Below are positions 1-12,763 of a DNA stretch of 64,000 bases, in pieces. The DNA is from Agrocybe praecox (taxonomy: Eukaryota; Basidiomycota; Agaricomycetes; Agaricales; Agrocybaceae), in contig OZ024847.1 in assembly GCA_964017145.1 (NCBI GenBank), forward strand, positions 186,001 through 250,000. The letters are read 5' to 3'. The notes beneath the pieces were generated by a model. The model saw only the letters and a list, made by a program, of their open reading frames with translations. It was not told where the DNA came from and did not search any database. The number at the start of each line of letters is the position of its first letter. The stretch's first letter is position 1. The translations under genes were made by a program, and so were the position numbers.

Positions 1-40
1 TGAACTTGTATTCTGTTTTGTACTTGACTAGTTCTATCAG

Positions 41-712
41 TGTTGGCAATCGTCAACACAATATTCACTATACTATACGTCTTAAGCCCAGCCTTTCAGA
101 CAACACAAAATGCGCGGATGTATAACATAATCTCTGGAGCATTGATGGGTACAGCCGCAGCGACTAGTCTCACAGCGACCCTCATAATATGCAATCGGAT
201 CTATTCGGAGACATCGGAAAATAGTCGATCTAGACAGCGTTATCAGTATATATCTGACATCCTGATACAGTCTTCGATTGTATATACCGCACTGATTCTC
301 ATGCAGGCGGTTCTATCCATTATGGACGAAGGAACCACCCAAAGTTTCTCTATTACTGTCGTTATAATTGACAATTACCTCACAGCTTTACTAATCACTG
401 CAACTGTTTGTACCGTTTTCTTAAGTGTGCAGCATCTTGTATTAATTAAAGCTTCGTTACCAGGGAGTCGCGCCAACACTCATGGTAGCCCGGCTCGCGT
501 TGGGATCGGAGAGGAGGGATGACGAGTCCTCAGTGGATTTTCCTTCTAATCTTTTGGGCAGTTGTCTGCTCAAGGATCTTGACAACTCAAGTCATGGACA
601 TGAGCTATCTCTTGAGGTCAATCAGGACCTCCCACAAATTTCACAGAAAGCTAAAACAGATGAACACAGGGGAGAACAGAGCCCGGGATTGGACGTAGTA
701 GGTCATGTATAA
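41..712 (+). CDS. 7TM family protein, 3' part only (locus 1)
   Basis: The last two exons of a multi-helix membrane protein are 41-405 and 464-712; the 5' end lies before the window. The first bases are the end of an intron (acceptor at 40), and the next intron runs 406-463 (GT..AG, phase 0). The visible 203 residues contain the family's late features: helix 5 followed by ICNRIY, an Arg/Ser-rich loop (SRSRQRYQYISD), the helix 6 motif IQSSIVYT, and after the last intron GVAPTLMVARLALG. The tail is acidic and polar with no motif I recognise. Exon phases match the complete paralogues at 4385 and 9799. The family is expanded in agaricomycetes and uncharacterised. The reading frame is open to the stop at 710-712, so this copy appears intact as far as it can be seen. 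Confidence 0.8.
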
Positions 713-1431
713 TATTAGATCGCCAGTGCGCTAGAGTTAAAAATTGGGGTAATTCTATAAAAACACCCCTTAAACGTCTTAACCTCTTGGAATAATTGTA
801 TTTGCAGCCTGTGAATGGTGTTTCTATCAAGTGTTCGTAACAATTCAACAACGCGAAAGCGAGAGGTGCCACGCGGAGCTCGGCATGACATGGCCATCCC
901 ACCCAACTATGTCATATTCCGACTCCGCAGAAAGTCTCATTCATTGGGAGTGTGACGTTCGCCGAACCTTGAACGTTGGACGTTTGAGACGCGAACCTCG
1001 AATCTCAGGCTTCCGAACCGTGAACTGGAATTGTCTGGTCATTTTGTTGTGCGAACCGCGAGCCACGATTGAAAGTGTCACATGGTTTGGTCTTTTTGCA
1101 AGGACCATTAAGCGCCTCCGCCAGCGGCAACGCTCGCCCCAAACACTGACAAGTCAAAACCGGTGGGTCATCAATTGCTGTACAAAATTTCAATATTTCA
1201 TGTTAGATCGAATCGATAGATGAATATGTCTCATCTCAGAGTTAATGCCTTTGGGGAGAGCGGGATACATACAGCATTTTGATGATAGCACAATTTCTAT
1301 CCATTCCCTTTTCCGCTATATGACTTCACAAGAGTTCCCGCGCGGCACCAGATAGTTGTGCTCATGAAATACCATGTTTATTACTCCCATCAAAAACCTC
1401 TGAAATAACAATTGTGGCTCGATTCACGTTC

Positions 1432-1637
1432 ACTGCTGGCTTTGATCCCTATATGCTCAAACATATCGGGGAAAATATATGTAATATATATTTTATTGGA
1501 TATATGTTGAATATATAGGTCTCGGGCTTACCATATAAAGCATGCCCGAGACATATATGTCCGACATATAAACAGTGAAATATATTACGTATATTTTCAC
1601 CATATATGTTGAAAATATAGCGATCAAAGCCAGCAGT
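1432..1637. mobile_element. MITE-like element with terminal inverted repeats
   Basis: The two ends are inverted copies of each other: ACTGCTGGCTTTGATC followed by CTATAT at the left, and its reverse complement at the right, with one mismatch over about 23 bp. The interior is AT-rich with further palindromic stretches (CTCGGGCT..AGCATGCCCGAG) and no coding capacity. Flanking bases CGTTC and CGTTG could be an imperfect 5-bp target duplication. The 206-bp length and lack of an ORF fit a non-autonomous DNA transposon; the superfamily cannot be assigned. Confidence 0.65.
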
Positions 1638-2095
1638 CGTTGGGAATGGAGGTGCCGTGTTCGGCATGTTCTGAGTGGATGATCCCATCAAAAATATTTC
1701 ACTCACCGATTCCAGTTCCGAGTTGATTATAGGGCAGACTTTACTAATGACATGCGAACTAATGATGTGAAATTAGTAGAACTTAGCTCAAACTCGTTGA
1801 GCTTTCGAACAGCATAGTAATACTACCCATCCAATTACCCAGTACGTATCGCGCAGTGCGCATTGTAGGTTCAAGGTTATGAAGCGACAAGCTCAATTAG
1901 CCCTTTACATAGGGTGAAATAAGCTCGGACACGACAGGCTCTGGGATCTGAGTGCTGAATTACGAAGCCCTTTCATGGCAGTTGTAGTATATTTACGATT
2001 ATATGCTTTTCTATAGGTAACTAAACTGAGTGCGTCATCGTTAGATTTGCGTGTGCCGTGATAGGTCACATGTTACAATAAGTAAATTATTCAAT

Positions 2096-2817
2096 AAACG
2101 TTAAATGTTAAATGTTAAACGTAGTGCTGCCGTAGAGTGCAGTGCAGTCGGCTTTGTAGCCGCCTCGTGGCACTGCATTACGCCTCACTGTGACATGCAG
2201 TTGCTGCAAATTGACTGTGAAGTTTGTTCTCACGATCACCAAAAAACATCTTCATGGACTATTTCTTGCAATTTCTGCAAGGTTTTTGCAGTTTTTTCTG
2301 CTTTTCAAAAAATTAAACATATATGCTTGCTAGTCCGTCAAGAAAAGTGGAGGATTTTTATTTGCATCACCCTTTAAAAGAGCAGAAAGCAAAACCCATA
2401 TTTTCTCGGGTTTCTTCGGACTTCCTTACATAGTGCACTATTTTTAATTTGTATAGTTGAAACACAATGACGTATGCCCGAACATGAGCATTTGGAAAAT
2501 AAAAAGATACAGGAAGACAAGATTGTCGAATATGCTTAAAAATTACAGGATACCAAGTTAGACCATATGGCTAAAATAATGTCAAGTTTTGGGGACTACC
2601 CCAGACCGATCTGTCCTCCAGGAAGAAAAAACAGTGGTGCTACCGACCGGAACAACGTTATTCGGTTTCAATAGCACCGACTGCAAGAGCCTGCACAGTG
2701 ACTTCATCAACGCTTCACCGTGCTTTGTAGCATGTCGGAGATCAAAATCTTGCAGTGCAGTCACAGTCACTACAAAGTCACCGCACTGCGGCGGCAGCAC
2801 TAGTTAAACGTTAAATG
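2096..2817. mobile_element. Putative non-autonomous DNA element flanked by 12-bp direct repeats
   Basis: Identical AAACGTTAAATG direct repeats bound the segment (2096-2107 and 2806-2817). Just inside are inverted TAGTGCTGCCG motifs (left near 2122, right as its complement near 2793), and CTTTGTAG blocks recur in both orientations. The interior has no convincing protein. The inverted repeat is imperfect and interrupted, so the limits are approximate and an old composite repeat remains possible. Confidence 0.45.
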
Positions 2818-4384
2818 CCAATAGTAAGCGAGCACTGCCACTTGAACCAAAATGTCGCGTCATCATTTTCTGTTCATGAATCCGTACGGCCGTACCCCCC
2901 ATTAATATCGTCATCTCAGCAACGTATGTAACTCGAATCGAGAACGAATTTCCCTGTGTCTTCGTTGCGCCCGACATTCGATGATTATACGCTCGTTTGA
3001 ATTCGTGGATTTAAGCTTCAAGCATCAGGCCTCAGGCCTCAGGTTGGGTCAGGGCGGGTAAGGATGTGATATTGAAGAAATGAAATCTTCGCCTTTATCG
3101 GTGTGTATAACGAATCTTAATTATGTCGGGCCATGCTCACCTTTTCCAACCATTCTGGACTTGGACTCCAATCGAAAATACCATCCAAGGTGGCGTTCTC
3201 ATTCGAACGCTTTTTCGATTTTGCAGGGAGGCTAAATTCTGTGCCCCTCCGACTGACCCTGGGATCCAGATCGCGTGGTTTTACGTTTCTTCGCTTCGAA
3301 CACTACGTTTCTTCTTGTCCACACAGAAAGGACCTCTTGTCCGTCCCCTGTTCCCTTTCTTTCCCTCCAAAACTGCGCAGTGTGCATTTGTACTAAGCTC
3401 GCTCAAGATTAATATCTAAACCAGCCAACGTAATCAACTTACAGGATCATTTGCATTCATCCGGCTGTTCTTGGGCAATGTTAGACATTTTTACTTTCTT
3501 TGATCCATTCCCCGTCTTACTAGCCCAACAAGTACATACGCTCCTTCATTTATGGTGAATCAAGCCTGCCAGGTGCTTCCCTATAGGAGCGCTGCGCTCA
3601 ACGTTCACCTTTCCTGGATCCGAACTTAGCACATTACTATCGCGTTCCGGTACAAGAACCTGCCAAGCATCACCGCGGTCTGACACTCTAGCTTCTATGC
3701 GTCCCCTCTTCTCCAATGATCACTTTTCTGCCCATTTCGTACCATCTGGACCTCTATAGCCATGACATGTGATTCAGCACCCATGTAAGTACTTATCTTT
3801 TACTGCCTGTTTGTCGAAAATGATGCGTAGCTGACGCCTTGACAAAGATATCAATTATGTATGTAGTATATGGTCTTATTGTGATGCACGTTGCTTGGAT
3901 TCAATCTCAACGTGCCTTGTCAGAATTGGCATACGCAGTCCATCGCATATCTCCCATCAGATCAGCCTCGTCTTTATTCTAACACGGAATGATAGTGATG
4001 AATATTGATGATTTGTCGAGATTGTTGCCATCCAGGCGAGCGGAAGAAGTAGATTGACAACTGCGGTACTGTGATTCGCGGCGACGCTCATACCAAATCC
4101 GGCAAGACCAAGTCATTTATAAATGAATGTTGCCTCGTAGGTCGCACGTTAAAGAAAAACAATCCAGCACCAACTGATATCTTCAATCACAGAGCTTTCT
4201 AAAGAAGACATGGGTATTGTTGTGCCAATGAGAGAAGTGTCATTCTTCCTACGTACGGATCCTAGATATTCCTTCTTCATCACAGTTGCTGGTTCCTGGA
4301 AGGATATGTAGGTGTATTTAGGGGCATCAACATAGCAGAAATTCATCATAGAATCTTTCTTCTTCTTTCATACTCCTTCGTTCT

Positions 4385-5656
4385 ATGTCTTCTTCGGGGA
4401 ATGGATTTCCTCCTGTTGCTGGTCAAAAGGAAATAATTAGCTCTGAGCTGAACCGTAATATGTTGGTTGTATACTCGATGGGTGAGCACTACTCTTATAT
4501 TACTTGCTGTCATATTCCGGCGTATGCGCCATTGATAGCACGGATTAATAGGACTGTATGCTGGGATATACGGCGTAACCGTTTATTTCTACTGTGAGCC
4601 TTATCCTAAGGGAGTGCCATTAGCTGAAGTTCACTCAGATTAATTCCCATCTCTGTAGACCATAATTCCACACTATCTCGCAAGAGCATTGTTATTGGGA
4701 GCCTGACAGCCTTATGGGCGACAATCTTGATCCAAAACATAATGGAATGGTATATCACGGTCATGGAATTTCTCATACAGACGAAATCACGCCGCGAGAC
4801 ATTCTTGAACATAGTTGATGGCGTCCAGATCTCAAATGGTACCATTATCGTGGATAATATGTCAGGAAGTGCGGCACTTCTCATCGCGGATGGACTCATG
4901 GTCAGTACATATTAGCGCGTATTGACTTGGGTATGCATTATTTCTCTAAACCAGGTGTGGAGATGCTTCCATGCATGTGGTAAGCGTATAAGAGGATACC
5001 TTGCATTCCCGTTGGTTCTCTTTGTTGGCGAAGTAGGTGAGTGTTGTTACTTATGGTATATCTTACTCTGGATGTTAAATTGGCTATAGCCCTTATAATC
5101 ACATCTACGGCTCTATATACGACACTTTATCTTGGTCTCGCCCCAGAAACGCTTCAACGAATTGTCCTGCAAAATAATATCTCCAACGCAATGTTGTGCC
5201 TTGTGGTCGCAACCAGTCTTTCAAGCACGTTTGTTATATGCTACCACATCCATTCAAGTACCACACAGGATCGGCGTTCGAGAAAACGATACAGACACAT
5301 CATCGATATCATTGTCCAATCATCCCTAATCTATACATTGATAGTGACGGTAGACGTCATCATTGGATTTGCCGATACCACACCGGACCATGCATCGCAG
5401 ACAATAATTTCACTCCAGGAATACGCAGACGCATTGGTCTCAATTTCGTCTGTGAGTGTAAGCCTTGTGGATGATTCAAGGAGATACTGAACTCTCCTTT
5501 TTTCAATAATAGGGATTCGCCCCAACACTAATGGTGACTCGACTGGCCACGTCATCTCAAAATAACAATGTCGATGAATCGTCTTCAGTACACTTGCCCT
5601 CGGACTTTCTTGCAAACCAGAAGCTTAACTGCGTTGAACGTGGTTTTGAAGACTAG
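4385..5656 (+). CDS. Seven-helix membrane protein (locus 2), complete
   Basis: Six exons can be joined in frame: 4385-4481, 4552-4593, 4659-4900, 4955-5036, 5090-5451 and 5513-5656, giving 322 residues. All introns are GT..AG. The first ATG opens MSSSGNGFPP and an N-terminal segment that runs across the first intron into helix 1 (GLYAGIYGVTVYFY). Helix 3 ends in the family motif LIADGLMV, and exon 4 starts with WRCFHACGKR. Helix 5 is followed by ICYHIHSSTTQ, an RSRKRYRHI loop and IQSSLIYT, and the last exon starts GFAPTLMVTRLA. Seven hydrophobic segments are countable. The product is presumably an integral membrane protein; substrate or ligand is unknown. It is convergent with the next gene on the minus strand. 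Exon sizes 97 and 42 at the start are shared with almost all loci of this array, supporting the model. Confidence 0.85.
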
Positions 5657-6707
5657 GATGTTAACAGCCGATGTATTGGCAAGACTCCTCATGATTCGTA
5701 GGAAAGCGTAGTTACTACGTTCAAGTGCAGCCCAGTTTTTGATGGAAGATTACAGATTTTACAATTAAAATACCTGTCTATTTTAGGCCAATTTTGAACC
5801 ATTAAGGTCTTAGACGAGAACTTATTTAGATTGTTCTGAATGAAGCCGAGCGGTGGTATTCCAATGCAGATCCGGAAAGTCAAGACGCGTTCTTGACGCG
5901 ATGCTTATATAGCATATATGCCAAGTGTCCCCACGGACTAAGCACAGCCATATAAACTTGGACAGTCAATCCTCCCAGCTGATGGTACCCTAAAAGTAAC
6001 TCGAGGTATCGTTCGATCGGTATAAGTCGGCTAAAAAAATATATCCCTGGAGGGGAAAAACTTGACGGCCCTGGCCCGCATAACATTTTTGGGCCTTCAG
6101 CACGCTAGCATTTCAGCTCTTAAATAGATTGCGGGTAGCATGAATAAAATGCCTGCATTTGATAATTATAATTATTCACCCAGTGACTTGCCGGTGACAT
6201 GAAACATATTGCATACAAGTGTTTCCCTGCCAGTAGCAGTGGATCTACCCAAGTTCTAACTCCACTCTTTATGATTTATTGTCTTAATCTAGTATATTCA
6301 TGTAAACTTTTGACCATTGAGATTGAGAAGCAGGCAACAATATGCCGGAGTTCATCACGGCGGAGAATGAACGCCTTTTGTCGGAGGCGTGGGACCCCGG
6401 ACCGCCCAAATTGATAGCCGAGGTACACCCAGCGAACTACGACTCAAGGGACCCAACAAAAATGACAACGGCAAGCGAATTAACATTTATGTATCCCCGA
6501 AAGACCGTGAGGGTGAGTGTAATCAATCAGAAACTGTATTTGTGCAGGCGGGCACTCCTAAGGTAACCGGAGTCTCTAGCTAGTAGCGTAGGACGAAACA
6601 AAGTATAGCTTGGGTGTAACTAGTAGTATACATGAGTCATAACGCGGGTAATATCTAACTAAGTATCTTACAACAGATCATACCTAGTAAAATGTGTGTA
6701 TAAATTA
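5657..6707. other. Convergent intergenic region, nothing recognised
   Basis: This lies between two convergent 7TM genes. A frame at 6342-6566 (+) starts MPEFITAENERLLSEAWDPG and looks mildly protein-like, but it has no splice-linked continuation or recognisable motif, so it is not called. No repeat structure was noticed. Confidence 0.5.
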
Positions 6708-8064
6708 CTACACTCGTCTTTTATCTTCTCCGCCACTTGATTCGATGGGATCACTCGATCCATGATTGTTGATGGGAATATCACCAATAGGTGAGACGTC
6801 CATATCAGATCCCGAGCCAAGGCCAGTCACCCCATGTTTATTAGCAAGCTCGGAGGGTATGATGACTGAAGAACTCTCAACGCTCGAATCCGTGGCTATT
6901 GCTAATCGAGCGACCATGAGCGTCGGGGCGAGAGCCTATACGATATAAGCAAGGTAAGGATGTTTCTAGCGGTAAAATTAGGAAATAATCTCACACTAGC
7001 AATGTTCAGGAAAGTTTCAAAGTACATGTCCATGGCTTGCACAGCGATGTTTGAATCAGACAAAGGGTCCTCCGTCTCCAGAAAGCTTAATATAGTCTGA
7101 AAAACCATTACGACTGTGTATATGATGGAAGACTGCATGCAGATGTCGACGATATGCTTGTACCGTTTCCATGAGCGCTGATTGTGCTTGGTACTCGAGT
7201 AAATGTATCGGCATATAAGGAATGTGGCTGTGATACTTGTTAATGTCACTGCGACAAACATAGTACCGCTTATCGCGTTGGCTACGCGGGCATTTTGTAC
7301 TGTCTGAAACGACGCCTTGGCGTAGAATACGGATGTGAAAACTACATCCGTCACGATCAGGGCTGCTTTCTTAGTGTCAGACAAGCTGATAAAGTTGTAC
7401 AACAGTTTCTACGCACAGAATTCGATGAAAAAGAACCCCATAGGCAACGCAAAGCGACGGATGGATCGGCCACATGCATGAAAGCACCGCCATAGCTAAT
7501 TTTTATAATGCATGTTAGACTCTGAAACATGGAATATACTGCATAGGGATAGTTTACCATAAGACCATCGGCCAGAATGAGCCCCACATTCTGAACGGCG
7601 AGCTCGAGGATACTAACGGAAGGCGGTACAGGCGCACCGAGGGCGCTCGAAAAGAATATTGATAGTCTGGAGTCGCCCAGAGTACAAAATGACAAGCTTA
7701 TTGAATACCACTCTAACGCTATCTGTGCAAGGAGTAATGCGAACATCGCGGTCAGCGTCCCAATGATAACGGCTTTATGCGACGCTCCTGCGTTCTGACT
7801 GGACACTGCAGATGCCATGCATGAGAATAGGTGAATAAATAGGTAATATATAACGCCAGGATATAGCACATACTATAGATGAATATGGTGCCGAAGTATA
7901 TTCCAACGTACGCGCCTAAGAAGAGATTCAGTAAAAATGAATATCCCCTGCCTATGACATGACGTACCTCCAAGAAATTGAAATAGCAAGGTGGAATTGA
8001 GGTTCCCGCTAATGAGAACCTTTTGACCAGCGATGGAGGGAGCTCCAAAGTCGTCTGAGGACAT
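6708..8064 (-). CDS. Seven-helix membrane protein (locus 3), complete
   Basis: On the minus strand six exons join in frame: 8064-7968, 7915-7874, 7805-7558, 7495-7417, 7362-6995 and 6935-6708, giving 353 residues. The start MSSDDFGAPS is chosen because it yields the same 97-nt first exon as the paralogues. Helix 1 crosses intron 1 (GAYVGIYFGTIFIY). Exon 3 contains the conserved Trp in LEWYS and ends LILADGLM. Exon 4 reads LWRCFHACGRSIRRF. Exon 5 has ICRYIYSSTKHNQRSWKRYKHI and MQSSIIYT. The last exon starts ALAPTLMVARLAIA and carries a longer polar tail than locus 2. The exon 4/5 junction is the least certain (acceptor placed at GCAG before 7362). A TATA-like TATTTATAA lies about 150 bp upstream. 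It is divergent from the gene at 9799. Function unknown. Confidence 0.83.
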
Positions 8065-9798
8065 GTTGAATATATGCTGGCGTGAATGTAAGTTTGTCCT
8101 TTTTATCAAAAAGGGACCTATATACGCTCCCGCAATACCCCATTGAAGTGAAGCGTGCGTGAGTATAAATAGAATCATTGAATACATAACCTTTTAACTT
8201 ATCCTGCATCCCGTCAAGTTATAAATACACGTGGGATATGACGACGATTGAGGAAAGAGGCAATAAGGGTCTTCCGGAACAAATGATTGATTAAATGCAG
8301 TGCGTCAGGGACAGGGGCTAATACATATCAGAAGCAGCATCTGACAATCAGTGAGTTCCCCACAGACTAAAGAAATCATTCAGACCTTTGCAATGCGGAA
8401 TTGATCAGGCAAGGAGGGCTACATGGCTGGGTATGAATAAGGCGAACATCATACTAAATACTGGGCATTATCGACTCTCGAACCTTGGAAAACATTCATC
8501 AGAAGGGATAAAACACCTGGAAGGTTGTATGCAACGTAGACTCGGGGAATGATGATAGACGGAGCCGTTCTGAGCAAGTTGAATAGAAAGCTTATTGATG
8601 TTGACGTATTGACGTTGGAGTAAGTGATGCAATAATGAAGAGAAGGAGTGTGCGCTCGCATCTAATGAATGGAGTGGCAACAATTGAAATCTGCATAAAG
8701 AGAACTGGTTCCTTGGGTATGAACCTGGGCCGGGAGAAAGTAAGACACAGTCGGGCATACATCAACATTCTATCTATCAGATGAAGAGTAACCAGTAGAA
8801 GGCGCGGAAGCTTCTCCATATCTATACAGAGTCAGTGGAAACGAATCTAGGTCAGATCTAAGTGTGATATAAAATAGCGCATTGGCAAGTACTAGATATC
8901 AATAACTACCATAGGAATTCCGATAACGATACGCAGGACCGAGTACCCGTGACAAATCTGAGATATCAGTTCTCTTTAATAATATGGCCCGGAGTCAGAA
9001 TGAGACCTTTGAGACCTCGTTCAATTTTTGACGTTTAACGATCAATGTGGCGGTGCTCGGATTCCCGGAACATTCGGCGTGACGCAGTTAGCGTTGGCGC
9101 TTCCCGAACGCATCTTACCAGAATCGGACGGAACCGGACCGCGGCAACACCAGGCGTCCCAAACATCGCGTACAACGGTGCACTACTGCCATGTGTGCAT
9201 TATACCCGTAATAATAACTATTTATGCTGGATGTAGTGCTCGACTAAAAATGACTGCTCAGGCAAAAGGCAAATAAAAGGTAGCGTTGCTTTGCGGGCAT
9301 TTGAACGAACAAGGATCGATTAGGACTAGGTCCATCTCTAGGGCCTCTATATTGATGCTCCCTGAAGTGTTGGCTGTCTATGTGATATGCCACAACGACC
9401 TAACTACGTTCCTACCTAGTGCCATATTTATCTTGTATGTTCCCATGTATTGAGTTTAGTACAGGCTGCAATAGGTGACCGAATTGGTCCTTCGACCTTT
9501 TCTTTTGGGCATATACGCGGGACCTCTGTGTCCCTGTTTAAAGGGAACTGTCCATCTCACACTCGATATACGGGAAGGATTCTGACACATGAGTTCACCT
9601 ACGGTTCAAGAAGTTAAATATTTACACTTCACTGCGCCTATTTATAGAACTCAATCATCTTCTATCAGAACATCAAACGCGAATGGCTGGAGGCTTGAAT
9701 GGAAGACTTACGAGTAAAGCACAAGACGATATCAGCATCTATAAGATAACTCACACAATAGAGTATAACGTCTACCCTATTCCCTTTATTTTCAAACG
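8065..9798. other. Divergent intergenic region between two 7TM genes
   Basis: About 1.7 kb separates the starts of two divergently transcribed paralogues. Short minus-strand frames between 8449 and 8819 are hydrophobic in part but do not align with any exon of the 7TM family. They have no splice-consistent series, so they are not called. A CTATTTATAG TATA-like site near 9640 is suitably placed for the downstream plus-strand gene. Confidence 0.5.
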
Positions 9799-11129
9799 AT
9801 GTCTTCCACAGACGATGGCAGTCCTTCCACGAGTATGCAAACGGCGGTCATTTCTTCTGATATAAACTCTGGGTTACTCTCTATTTATCTGGGGGGTAAG
9901 CGCATTCTCGAGTCATACTCTATTCAATAAGGCTAATATCCGGATGCAAGGGATATATTTTGGTGTATACGCAGTTACCATGCACATTTATCGTACGCTT
10001 TATCGTTATTCAAGGGCTTTTCTCTGTTAATGAATTTCTCTCCGTACCACAGTTGGGAGAAGCCATGTCTTCCAACGTGGAATAGTAGTTTGGACGTTGA
10101 CGGCATTATTTGTCACATACGTAGCACAGTTGGCGATCCTGTGGTACTCTGAAACCTTTATTTTTATCCGTCAAGGCAGTTCAAGAGAATCGATCTTCTT
10201 CGAGGCGGCCACAGTGTCCGACTTTCCAGCCGCAGTTGGTCTTATATCAGACATCTTGCAGTTTGATGGAACAATTCTTGCTGATGGCCTCATGGTGAGC
10301 TATTCTTTCCAACGCTTACACGACCTGTGATATCTTACCATACGTTCGTAGGTGTGGAGGTGCTTCCATGCGTCAGGTCGATCGATTTTTTACTACGGTA
10401 TACCTCTGCTGCTATTCTTCTTCGAGTGTGGTGAGTGGAGTTGAGCCCTGTGTCTGGGTTTTAAGGCCACCTCACTCAATTTTATCTGAATAGGCCTCAC
10501 CATTGCGGACCTTGTATTCGACGTACTATATTATACAGAATCAGGATTTAAAACCCAGCAGCACGCTCGCCAAGGGAATATTCTGAATGGAGCTTTATAT
10601 GTAACCATAGCTGCAACAAGTCTATCTGCGACGCTCAGCATATGTCATCACATCTACACTTCCACGTTTCAGACCAATCGATCAAGGAAGAGATACAAGC
10701 ACGTCATGGATATTCTTATCCAGTCGTCTGGGATATATACACTGTTTGCTCTCATATTCACAATCTGCGGCTTTCTAAACTCTGGAGATTCAGCGACCGC
10801 TATTAGAATCATTGTACTTGAAGAGTATATTGACGCGCTGCTGGTATTAGCAAGTGTACGTTGTCGCCTCTAATTTCCGAATTGTATCTCTACGAATCCA
10901 GATTCACATGTTTACTTTACAGGGACTCGCACCCACACTAATGGTGGCTCGATTGACCTTGGCATCGAGCAGCACAGACGTAGAAGTGTCCTCAATAGGT
11001 TTATACTCAGACATTGAAGGAGCCCAACCATGTTCGGGGACAAGAGATGGTCCGGATGATGTACATAACATTCCGGAATTCCAAGGCGACGGAGGTCAAA
11101 TTTTAGAAATTAGCAAATCTAGCGTTTAG
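9799..11129 (+). CDS. Seven-helix membrane protein (locus 4), complete
   Basis: Exons 9799-9895, 9951-9992, 10053-10294, 10352-10430, 10494-10855 and 10923-11129 join without frame breaks into 342 residues. This is the cleanest copy of the left-hand clade and served as the guide for the others. Visible landmarks, in order, are MSSTDDGSPS, helix 1 GIYFGVYAVTMHIY, the conserved Trp in AILWYSETF, ILADGLMV, WRCFHASGRS, helix 4 IPLLLFFFECGL, ICHHIYTSTFQ, the basic loop RSRKRYKHVMD, IQSSGIYT and GLAPTLMVARLTLA, with an acidic C-terminal tail of roughly 55 residues. An upstream in-frame ATG at 9683 is not used because the 97-nt exon 1 is shared by paralogues. It is likely a plasma- or endomembrane seven-helix protein; whether receptor, transporter or other is unknown. 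Confidence 0.87.
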
Positions 11130-12763
11130 AAGCAGCTGTATTTCAACAGGTCTACCTAAAACGATTATACCTTTCACTGTGTCACTGTTGTTGTCGTCTC
11201 TTATCTTCTTAAGTGGAGTCTATTATTGATACTATAGCCCCTATCCTTGCCGTGATGTCGCTAGTCTGCCATTCGACGTTGGAGCAGTCCAGAGTGCAGC
11301 TGGATAGCGTAGCAGGGCTCGGAAGCGCGTCGAGCAGCCTCGCAAGGTAGCAGTTGTGGTCAAAGCAAGATTGATTCGGCTATGTACGCGTCGCACTGTC
11401 ACACATCTGTATGTATATCTAATCTAATCGGACTGTTGCAAGTTGCACTGCCACAACGTGGGCCCAGGCAGACCAGTAAAGTCAACCGTAGGGCATATCG
11501 GAACCGATTTTGTGTCACGCCTCACCGGCATCAGTGTGTAATATGTATCGTTTTCCTCCTTGTTCTGAGCGTCGATGTTGTGCTCAACTATTTGCCTTTT
11601 CTGAATATCCTTGGGTAATTTCTGACGAAATTGAGCAATAAATGTCTACGTACATATACGGCGCTTACCGCTTTGTTTACACGCATTCGCCTCCCATTTC
11701 TTATGATTCATTAAGCCGCGTTTGTGCTCTCTCCTAGAAGATGTGGATGTAATCATTGTTGCTTTTGTATCTCTCACTTTACCCCCTTTTGGATAGAAAT
11801 GCACTTCTCTCTAAGCATTTCTTGCTCCGTTTGTATTTTCTCTAATGCTTTCCATCCATTGGTCGCCAACCCTCTTATGCAGGTGTAAGTTATATACTGG
11901 CGCCTTTTGTTGGCTTCCGACACAAAACCCCCGAGTACCATTCTACTTGTTCGCTTATTAAAAACACACTCCCAATTGACATGCGAAAGGACCGTAAGTG
12001 TGGTGTTGTCGGATTATGCCAGTGCTGCGGGTATCGTTCTCGTATATATTGAATTCTTGTTCGGTAACCTTCTCCTGCTAGCACCGGAGCGAATAATATA
12101 TCATTCACGGTAGCGAACAAGCGACTCGCTTAATATTCAACTGCCTCCTTATTGCCGCATCTCATATATTACTCTGGAGAATGACGCCATTGCGGTTAAG
12201 CGACAAATTAGCGGATGTATGCAGAGGGCCCGAAGAATCCCAAGAGTAAGCGTTGCGAGGTCACAGAAATATAAGATTATCGATAATACGACCTCAGCTC
12301 CTGGAGGATGCGCTCACGATAGATTTCCAACCCATTGCCAATGCGAATATGAATGCATAGCAGCTACTCACGGGAGGAATACTTGAGTTCGGGCTCGGAT
12401 CTTGGAATACTGGTATTCGGCAACACAATATATTCAGTATTCGTTCTCGATACTCCAAAGAAGGGTCCAAATTCACTTTTCAGAACCGAATAGAATTTCA
12501 GAACTGATAAGTATCGTGTTGAAAAGTCACATTGGGAATCGAATTCAAAATTATACTCACGTCTTGAGTCTGGCTGCCTACATCATCTCGACGTATAAAA
12601 GGTGCGTATATTTGAGCCTTCGTTACTCATACTTCTCCAATCTTTTCATAGGTGAGTGACTCACAGAGTCGGTACTTACGCTCCAATTCACGCAATCTTG
12701 CTTCGACTCATACTCTAGCTCACATACTTCCCTATCACCCAACCTCAGCTTTCATAGTACACC
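11130..12763. other. Intergenic region with one interspersed repeat copy
   Basis: No gene recognised. A segment around 11255-11375 is, in reverse complement, clearly similar to 45880-45965; both contain GCGAGGCTGCTCGACGC. It therefore belongs to a dispersed repeat family. A TATAAAA at 12594-12600 is well placed for the gene starting at 12764. Confidence 0.5.

Larger units (their letters stand above)
713..4384. other. Intergenic region with two inverted-repeat elements
   Basis: No reading frame here shows recognisable protein similarity or a coherent exon series. The stretch contains a short TIR element (1432-1637) and a longer element flanked by 12-bp direct repeats (2096-2817), annotated separately. 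The remainder is AT-rich unique-looking sequence, with a short GCCTCAG tandem near 3029-3042. A TATA-like TTTATAAATG occurs near 4117, about 270 bp before the next gene. Confidence 0.6.

Noticed and set aside
8449..8819. Minus-strand hydrophobic frames as a further 7TM copy
   Set aside because: None contains the family landmarks (WRCF, QSS.IYT, PTLM.AR) and the exon sizes do not fit.
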